A stretch of DNA of 45,340 nucleotides from a bacterium. GTDB taxonomy: Bacteria > Bdellovibrionota > UBA2428. The stretch lies in the NCBI GenBank assembly GCA_009991595.1, contig JAACVK010000041.1:1-45340 (forward strand), in the 5' to 3' direction. Of the stretch, positions 39,943 to 45,340 are shown piece by piece. The translations under genes and the position numbers were made by a program. Each line of letters begins with the position of its first letter. Position 1 is the first letter of the stretch. The notes below the pieces were generated by a model. It had not been told where the DNA came from and did no database searches. It saw only the letters and a list, made by a program, of their open reading frames with translations.

Positions 39943-41469
39943 ATGGCTTTTGAAATTATCGATGCGGATGTTTTGGTGATAGGTCGAGGGTTGGCAGGGA
40001 CTGTTGCAGCTCTCACTGCCGCTGATCATGGTTTGAGAGTGGTCGTTTTATCTCGTGGTGAAAGTGCGACCAGCTATGCCCAAGGTGGAATTGTCTATCG
40101 TGGCAAGGGAGACCCCGATGCCTTGCGGGACGATATTTGCGAGGCCGGCTGTTACATCAATTATAAACCCGCCGTAGAAAAGCTACTCGAACGAGGGCCA
40201 GGCCTTGTTGATAAGTGGCTACGAGAACGTTTTGAAGTTCCTTTTAACAAAGGGGAAGATGGTCAAAACCTAGATTTAGCGCTTGAAGGAGCCCATCAAA
40301 GTCGACGAATTATTCATGTTAAAGATCATACAGGGCGCAACATCGTTGAGCGCCAAGAGAGAGAATTAAAAGCTCATTCAAAGATTGAGCTTTTAGAAGG
40401 ATCTTTGATTGATCTGATTGTTAGCAACAAACACAGCGTAGAACCCCAAAAGGTTTACGAAACTTTGCAAGTCAACGGTGCCTATGTATTGCTCTCGGAT
40501 ATGAGAGTGGTTGCAATCAATTCCAAGGCGACCATTCTAGCCAGTGGGGGATTTTCTGCCTTGTATCAGTATTCGACTGGCCCTAAAACTTCGATTGGTG
40601 CAGGAATCGCTGCGGCTCATCGAGCTGGTGCGCGCACTCTTCACATGGAATACACCCAATTTCATCCAACAGTTTTGTTGGTGAACTCGGAGCCAAAAGC
40701 TTTGATAACAGAAGCGATCAGAGGAGAGGGGGCTCAGATTCTGAATCTTAGCGGCAAGAAGTTTACTGAAAGCTTAGCTCCGCGTGATGTTGTGGCCCGA
40801 GCCATGCATGATGAAATGTCGGAGGGGGAGAGTCCTCATCTGTTTTTAGATATTCGAAATGTTAAATCAATCGACGAAAAGTTTCCTGGCTTAGTCGCTC
40901 GATTAGAAAACGAAAATATCGATTATAGCAACGGCTTATTGCCGATTGTGCCTGCTGCACACTACAGCATTGGTGGAGTGTGGACCGATATCAATGCCGC
41001 TACCAATTTAAAAGGGCTTTGGGCTTGTGGTGAAGTTGCTTGCAGTGGCCTTCATGGAGCTAACCGTTTGGCTTCGACTTCCTTGTTGGAGGCGCTTGTT
41101 TTTGGCGAGACCGCGGGGGCTCATGCTGCTGAGTTTGTAAATGGACAGGCTCATCCAAAGTTTAAGGTGAAAGCTTGGATAGAGGGAGCAGAGGCCGTAG
41201 ATTCTACTTTGATTCGTCAAGATTGGTCTGTTCTTAAAAAGACCATGTGGAACTACCTAGGATTGGTTCGTTCTCAAAAACGAATACAGCGTGCCGAGAG
41301 ATTGTTGGTGGATTTGCGCAATGGTGTAGAGAGCTTCTATAAGTCAGGTCAACTCGCTCATGATCTTGTGGCCTTGAGGCACGCGGTTTTGGTGGCAACC
41401 TTGTGTTTGTATGCAGCTAAGCAAAATAGAAAGAGCCTCGGTAGCCATTATCTTAGAGAGAACTTTTAA
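39943..41469 (+). CDS. nadB: L-aspartate oxidase
   Basis: NadB oxidises aspartate to iminoaspartate, the first step of de novo NAD synthesis. It is a flavoprotein of the succinate dehydrogenase type: an N-terminal FAD-binding DVLVIGRGLAGTVAAL, then SYAQGGIVY, HTGRNIVERQ, TQFHPTVLL, and GLHGANRLASTSLLEALVFG (in two parts) with the catalytic HGANRL region. At 508 residues it is full length. The order nadA-nadC-nadB gives the complete path from aspartate to nicotinate mononucleotide. Its 3' end overlaps the convergent DMT gene by 17 bases. Confidence 0.93.
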   Translation: MAFEIIDADVLVIGRGLAGTVAALTAADHGLRVVVLSRGESATSYAQGGIVYRGKGDPDALRDDICEAGCYINYKPAVEKLLERGPGLVDKWLRERFEVPFNKGEDGQNLDLALEGAHQSRRIIHVKDHTGRNIVERQERELKAHSKIELLEGSLIDLIVSNKHSVEPQKVYETLQVNGAYVLLSDMRVVAINSKATILASGGFSALYQYSTGPKTSIGAGIAAAHRAGARTLHMEYTQFHPTVLLVNSEPKALITEAIRGEGAQILNLSGKKFTESLAPRDVVARAMHDEMSEGESPHLFLDIRNVKSIDEKFPGLVARLENENIDYSNGLLPIVPAAHYSIGGVWTDINAATNLKGLWACGEVACSGLHGANRLASTSLLEALVFGETAGAHAAEFVNGQAHPKFKVKAWIEGAEAVDSTLIRQDWSVLKKTMWNYLGLVRSQKRIQRAERLLVDLRNGVESFYKSGQLAHDLVALRHAVLVATLCLYAAKQNRKSLGSHYLRENF

Positions 41470-42337
41470 CTTTTCTTTTTCTCGGGTTTGTAGCCCAAGG
41501 AATAAGTGCGACCGAAACCAAAACAAGAAAACACCCAAGAATGCCTTTTGTGTTGAGGGTCTCATCAAAGGCAATGTATCCAAAGGCCGCAGCAAAAACA
41601 GACTCAAGTAAAAATATAAGACTAACAATATGTGCTTTGAGCATTTTTTGAGCGCTTACTTGGATGCTAAAGGCCAAGAGACTCGAAAAGATTGAGAGGA
41701 TTAAGAAGCCATTGAGCGGTGAGGGAGAAAGACTGCCAATGTCATAAGCCAAAGGCCCCAAGCTCGGAAAGCCATAGAGTAAAGTCCCGCACACAACGCC
41801 TATGATTCCCATTAAAAAACATTGAAGTAAGTTAAAGTCGAGTGCCTTGAGTGTGTTTGCATGGCGGTCAATCCATAAAATATGAAACGAGAATAAAAGT
41901 GCGCTTACAATCACAAAAAAGTCACCACGGTTGAAATTCTGCCAATCCAAATCGCACAACAGGGCTATACCGATCATTGCAATCAGCAATAAAAGCCAAT
42001 AGCTTTTTCGGAAGCTTTGTTTTGTGAAAATTGCGACTAAGAGTGGGGTGAAGATTGCGTAGAAGACTGTGAAAAACCCGCTCTTTGCCAAAGATGTAAT
42101 AGAAATTCCCAGAGTTTGAAAATGAAGACCAAGGTAGAGTAGGGCGCTGGCGACAAAGCCAATTTTCCACGGCATTTGTTTAAATTTCCAAAGAATGAAT
42201 GGAGTTGCGATGATTCCCGCAAACAGTAGTCTAAGGCCATTGGACCAGTAGGGGGTATACTCTTCGAGGGTCCAGCGAGTGCCGACAAAACCCGCTCCCC
42301 AAATGAAGGTAGCCAATATCATGAGGAAATATCCCAT
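41453..42337 (-). CDS. EamA/DMT-superfamily transporter
   Basis: The 294-residue protein has about ten hydrophobic segments in two EamA repeats: an N-terminal MILATFIWGAGFVGTRW with the family's W-G-x(2)-F pattern, and a second repeat starting near FFVIVSALLFSFHILWID. It ends in a short basic tail (NPRKRKVKSSL), placing the C terminus inside. These carriers export amino acids or other metabolites; the substrate cannot be told. It stands alone on its strand, tail-to-tail with nadB. Confidence 0.88.
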   Translation of the reverse strand: MGYFLMILATFIWGAGFVGTRWTLEEYTPYWSNGLRLLFAGIIATPFILWKFKQMPWKIGFVASALLYLGLHFQTLGISITSLAKSGFFTVFYAIFTPLLVAIFTKQSFRKSYWLLLLIAMIGIALLCDLDWQNFNRGDFFVIVSALLFSFHILWIDRHANTLKALDFNLLQCFLMGIIGVVCGTLLYGFPSLGPLAYDIGSLSPSPLNGFLILSIFSSLLAFSIQVSAQKMLKAHIVSLIFLLESVFAAAFGYIAFDETLNTKGILGCFLVLVSVALIPWATNPRKRKVKSSL

Positions 42338-42407
42338 GTGCTCTCCCTAACGGAGCTATTCAATCTTTACTAGATAAAATGCGAAAAAATGAATAGAAGA
42401 ATTTTCA

Positions 42408-43091
42408 GTGAGGCTTTTGAAGGGACTTTTCTTTTTTGCGCTCTTCTCCAATGCGTGTGAGGGAGAGCTGGATGTCGTTGATTTTGATTTATCGACCGTG
42501 CGCAAGATTGTTAGCCAAGAAAAGCCAAAGAATGTAGCAGAGTTTCTTTCGTCGGCTCTGATTCCAGACTCGGTGAGGCAACGATTTTTACTTTTAAAGA
42601 AGAGCTTTTCAATCCAAAAGGCCAATGAAGATTGTCCGAGAGTGTTGATGTATAATTCTGACACTTCGCTTGTTCTTAGTTTTAATTGTGGGACTGGCGG
42701 CGGTGATTGGGTTGAGGAGCATGGAGACACTTCTGTGGAAGTTGCCTTATTGAATAGAAAAACAGGGGCCTATGAGAACTATGATATTTCCTTTGCCTCT
42801 GACTCTGATCCTAAATTGTCCGAGGTGAATCCTGATATTTGTTTAGAATGTCATCATTCTAAGGACACTGTCTTTATGGGCAGCAACTGGAAGTGGTTTT
42901 CGGATGTTGAGAGAGACCGTTTTGTTTCTAAGGTTCAGCGTGCAGAAATTCATGATTTTGAACGATTTAGAAGGTTGATTTGGGGTGGGCAAACTAGCTT
43001 GGAAGAGCTTCAATCCATGGCCACTAAAACCTGGTCAAAATTCGAAGGCCTTGCCATTCAGCCTCTTCGCCTTCCTGGGCCACGCAACTAG
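42408..43091 (+). CDS. Exported protein with one c-type heme motif
   Basis: A signal peptide (LLKGLFFFALFSNAC, possibly a lipoprotein signal but the lipobox is poor) starts at a GTG at 42408 with AGAAGA about 12 bases upstream. Of 227 residues, only one region is recognised: DICLECHHS (near residue 145) with the heme-c attachment motif C-x-x-C-H. The rest is unlike small class I cytochromes, so this may be a larger c-type protein with a minimal heme site, or a CXXCH of another use. Partners are not in the window. Confidence 0.72.
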   Translation: MRLLKGLFFFALFSNACEGELDVVDFDLSTVRKIVSQEKPKNVAEFLSSALIPDSVRQRFLLLKKSFSIQKANEDCPRVLMYNSDTSLVLSFNCGTGGGDWVEEHGDTSVEVALLNRKTGAYENYDISFASDSDPKLSEVNPDICLECHHSKDTVFMGSNWKWFSDVERDRFVSKVQRAEIHDFERFRRLIWGGQTSLEELQSMATKTWSKFEGLAIQPLRLPGPRN

Positions 43092-43183
43092 TTGCTTATA
43101 TTGATAAAATAACTTCAAACTAGGTTCAAGTCTGAGGCTATAGCTGACGATAGAGACTTAGAGCTTTTAGGGGAGGCGCATTC

Positions 43184-44077
43184 TTGATCAATTTTAGCCG
43201 ACGAGTATGGGGATTTGTCACTGTGGCATTCACCTGCTTTAGCGTTCTTGTTGTTATGGCCGCTGTTCGGCAAGGTTGGTTTGCTCCTCATAAAAGATAC
43301 ACAATTGAGTTTATGTCGGCCGATGGTTTGCATCCTGGCGCAGCGGTCACGTTGATGGGGTTAAAAGTGGGTCAAGTAGATGAAGTTGAGATTTCGCCGA
43401 ATAAAAGAATTCACGTTGATATTCGAGTTCAGAAAAAATATGCCGCGCATTTAACTCAAGGGGCTCAGATCAGAATGGCTCGGCCATTTATCATTGGTGA
43501 AAAAGAAATTATGATTGTTCCAGATTCAGAACATTCCGAGCCGCTTGCCGACAATCAGATCATTCAAGGGGCAGAAAGTTTAGAGCTTACTGATATCTTG
43601 AGTGGAGGGCGTATGGGCCCTTATTTGGACACTTTGGGTTCACTCTTTGCACAGCTCAAATTGATTGTTGAGGGGTCTGGAGAAGAGGGTGGAGCCAATT
43701 TAAGTTCTTTATTCCAGCAGGCTTTTAAAAGCTTGCAGGCTGTCGAAAGAGTGGCCTTTGATCTTCGTAGTATTCGTAAGGATGTTTTAGTCACAAAAGA
43801 TTCAAAGAGGCTCATTCACCAATTGGCAAACTCCACTGAGAATCTTCGAAAAATTATGGATGTGAGTCAGGAGACCTTGCCAGAGCTGAGAAACCTTTCA
43901 AAAGGGGCGAACAACATGATTCCGCAGGTAGCGGGCACTCTGAGTGAGCTTGTTCTCACTCTGCAGGCTATGCAGAGGAGCTTTTTTCTTAGAAGTGCCG
44001 TGGAAGATATCCATGAAGAGCAGGCAAAAAAAGCTAAGTCAGAAAAGCGAAAGCCTGCTTCTGACGGCTCGAATTAG
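43184..44077 (+). CDS. mlaD: MlaD-family (MCE domain) lipid-transport protein
   Basis: An N-terminal membrane anchor (VWGFVTVAFTCFSVLVVMAAV) is followed by an MCE domain (about residues 38-120: YTIEFMSADGLHPGAAVTLMGLKVGQVDEVEI in parts), then a coiled-coil region (about 150-265) rich in Leu and Gln. MCE proteins form hexameric rings that carry lipids between the membranes. The TTG start is supported by GGGAGG seven bases upstream. It is followed by an FtsX-type permease; no MlaE or MlaF lies within the window. Confidence 0.88.
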   Translation: MINFSRRVWGFVTVAFTCFSVLVVMAAVRQGWFAPHKRYTIEFMSADGLHPGAAVTLMGLKVGQVDEVEISPNKRIHVDIRVQKKYAAHLTQGAQIRMARPFIIGEKEIMIVPDSEHSEPLADNQIIQGAESLELTDILSGGRMGPYLDTLGSLFAQLKLIVEGSGEEGGANLSSLFQQAFKSLQAVERVAFDLRSIRKDVLVTKDSKRLIHQLANSTENLRKIMDVSQETLPELRNLSKGANNMIPQVAGTLSELVLTLQAMQRSFFLRSAVEDIHEEQAKKAKSEKRKPASDGSN

Positions 44078-44091
44078 TCTCAAATCTACGC

Positions 44092-44097
44092 TAGACT
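44092..44097 (+). promoter_or_regulatory. Candidate -10 element ten bases before the permease start
   Basis: TAGACT lies ten bases before the ATG at 44108, which has no Shine-Dalgarno. The stretch matches the leaderless arrangement seen upstream of ribE and others. The -35 is weak, and the gene may instead be read from the mlaD transcript. Confidence 0.3.
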
Positions 44098-44107
44098 GCA
44101 GCCCCAT

Positions 44108-45244
44108 ATGAGCAAATGGTTGCGATTATTTCTACAAAAGGATTTGCTCTCCCTTAAGTCTCGATCCGCGGTTCGATGGATGAATCTTTTTGCTTTTATT
44201 TCTGTTTTTTTGGGAGTCTTTGCCTGGGTTATGGTGATGGCTTTTATGGATGGGCTGCAGGATCAAAGTCGTCGCCAAATGCTCAATGAGAACCCTCATC
44301 TTTTGTGGGAAGGCGCTATACGAGAAGATCTCGTTGCAAAGAAGGCCCAGGTGGAGGCTTTGTTAGGCTCACAAGCGCGAAGTGTTGAATTTTCCCTTCA
44401 GACCGAAGGCCTGTTGGAGCGTCCTGTCTCCAAAGCGAACAATCGAGATATTGAAGCTGTTGTTATGCAGGGCGATTTGGGAGTGAAGCCCGGAAAGATG
44501 CATGTTGGCGAAGAGTTGGCCATGGGCATGGGGTTGGCAGGGGGAGAGTTGCTCGAATTGCGTAGTATATGGCGTCTCGAAGGTAGTTCTCTTGGCTTGA
44601 GTGTTTCAGAAGTTTTTTCGTCGCAGGTTTATGAAATCGATAAGCGTGTGGTTCGTGTGAATCAAAGGGATTTGGAAAAATGGTTGGGATTTCAATCGGC
44701 CGTATCAAGAGTTGCTATACAATTGAAGAACCCTCTTCAAGTTGATCAATACAAGAACGCCGTATCAAAAGCTCTTGGAGTTCCTGTAAAAACTTGGAGA
44801 GAAGTGGATGAAAGTTACTGGTATTCTCTCAAGCTTGAGCGACTAGCTATGGGCATATCAATGTTTTTTGTGATTGCATTGGCGAGTTTAGCTGTGAATA
44901 TGGCGCTTTCAGCTCGTGTAGCCGAAAGAGGGCGTGAAATTGCATTACTTCGGGCATTGGGCTTGAGTAAAAATCAGGTTTTTCGTCTCTATTTGCTAGA
45001 GGGTGTGTTTATTGGTGGGGCGTCTATCGCATTGGGACTGATTGCAGCGCCTGTTGTCGCTACCCTGGTTAGTAAGAACTTCAGGCTTCCGGACATCTAT
45101 TATCGCACTGAACTCCCTCTATATTGGGACGTTACAGCAATTTCGCTTCTCAGCTTTTTCAGTCTTTTGCTTTGTATTTGGGCCTCTTGGCGGCCTGCTA
45201 AGCGTGCTATGGAAACTGCTGTGGCCTCGGGATTGCGTTTTTAG
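44108..45244 (+). CDS. FtsX/LolC/MacB-type ABC transporter permease
   Basis: The 378-residue protein has one N-terminal membrane segment (about 27-47), a periplasmic domain of some 200 residues, and three C-terminal segments (about 253-275, 298-330, 345-365). The C-terminal FtsX domain is recognisable (RVAERGREIALLRALGLSKNQVFRLYLLEG in parts). Proteins of this topology extract lipoproteins (LolC/E), export peptides (MacB) or control cell-wall hydrolases (FtsX). Its ATPase is not in the window and may follow. The closeness to mlaD suggests an envelope lipid or lipoprotein role. Confidence 0.85.
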   Translation: MSKWLRLFLQKDLLSLKSRSAVRWMNLFAFISVFLGVFAWVMVMAFMDGLQDQSRRQMLNENPHLLWEGAIREDLVAKKAQVEALLGSQARSVEFSLQTEGLLERPVSKANNRDIEAVVMQGDLGVKPGKMHVGEELAMGMGLAGGELLELRSIWRLEGSSLGLSVSEVFSSQVYEIDKRVVRVNQRDLEKWLGFQSAVSRVAIQLKNPLQVDQYKNAVSKALGVPVKTWREVDESYWYSLKLERLAMGISMFFVIALASLAVNMALSARVAERGREIALLRALGLSKNQVFRLYLLEGVFIGGASIALGLIAAPVVATLVSKNFRLPDIYYRTELPLYWDVTAISLLSFFSLLLCIWASWRPAKRAMETAVASGLRF

Positions 45245-45268
45245 CTAAGCTGTGGATATTATTAGTTG

Positions 45269-45340
45269 GTGGGTCGGCTTCTCAGTTTAACTCTATTTTT
45301 ATGCTCAATCCTCTCTTTTGCGATGTCTGCAGAGGATCAG
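45269..45340 (+). CDS. Start of an exported protein gene cut by the window end
   Basis: A GTG at 45269 (or TTG at 45266) opens a frame that reads to the last base. The 24 residues are a typical signal peptide: GRLLSLTLFLCSILSFAMSA followed by EDQ. No strong Shine-Dalgarno is present, and the rest of the gene lies outside the window. It is 24 bases after the permease stop and may belong to the same operon. Confidence 0.5.
   Translation, partial: MGRLLSLTLFLCSILSFAMSAEDQ

Noticed and set aside
1-45340. CRISPR arrays, rRNA or tRNA genes
   Set aside because: No regular spaced repeats, no rRNA-like stretches and no cloverleaf-like sequences were noticed in any intergenic gap; this was by eye, not by a covariance search.

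Overview
The window is a gene-dense segment of a bacterial chromosome with mid-40s GC by eye, many TTG/GTG starts, and an unusually high share of genes for exported proteins of unknown function. The housekeeping gene set, the double-membrane signals (MlaD-type and FtsX/LolC-type proteins, an outer-membrane beta-barrel) and the mix of exported hydrolases fit a Gram-negative of the Bdellovibrionota/deltaproteobacterial type. That placement is inference: there is no rRNA gene here to settle it. I saw no tRNA, rRNA, CRISPR array or prophage.

Layout. 1-6.8 kb: a possible gene end and a small ORF, an MFS exporter (-), then a run nfu, ribE, ribBA, ribH, nusB and an Atm1-type ABC exporter (riboflavin and Fe-S functions together). 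6.8-14.9 kb: an exported protein with a clan-CD-like His/Cys dyad (-), a small unknown gene coupled to hflX and ppsR, an exported papain-like protein (-), then an outer-membrane beta-barrel gene coupled to ffh. 14.9-20.4 kb (-): a two-gene operon encoding a very large exported protein with three AAA modules and an FtsH-like M41 peptidase domain, followed by an exported protein with a MACPF-like signature. 20.4-21 kb is a non-coding stretch with several repeats. 21-30.5 kb: a glycosyltransferase-methyltransferase fusion (-), then the ribosomal/RNA operon rpsP-rimM-trmD-rplS-rnhB-yraN, split by genes for exported proteins (a Nudix hydrolase, two unknowns, a TPR protein). 30.5-34.4 kb: small membrane and exported unknowns, including a protein with three copies of a Cys/RDxDGR repeat, and a long phenylalanine hydroxylase. 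34.5-36.2 kb: a possible leader peptide, an ECF sigma factor, a probable anti-sigma factor and a Spy-like lipoprotein. 36.3-37.9 kb: an exported trypsin-like protease gene framed by 20-bp inverted repeats with TG...CA ends, like an IS-derived cassette. 38-41.5 kb: nadA-nadC-nadB (de novo NAD). 41.5-45.3 kb: a DMT transporter (-), an exported CXXCH protein, an MlaD-type protein, an FtsX/LolC-type permease, and the signal peptide of a gene cut by the window end.

The best candidate for an undescribed system is the 14.9-20.4 kb pair. A protein with a clean Sec-type signal peptide joins one degenerate and two intact Clp-class AAA+ modules to an M41 metalloprotease domain. The AAA modules are not of the FtsH type. 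Its operon partner carries the F-x6-FGTHY signature typical of MACPF pore-forming proteins. Two other exported proteins nearby look like cysteine peptidases and a fourth is a serine protease, so the window reads like part of a secreted proteolytic arsenal. That last reading is inference.

A second recurring signal is that at least six starts lack a Shine-Dalgarno but have a TANA(A/C/T)T hexamer 6-10 nt before the start codon, as expected for leaderless transcripts.
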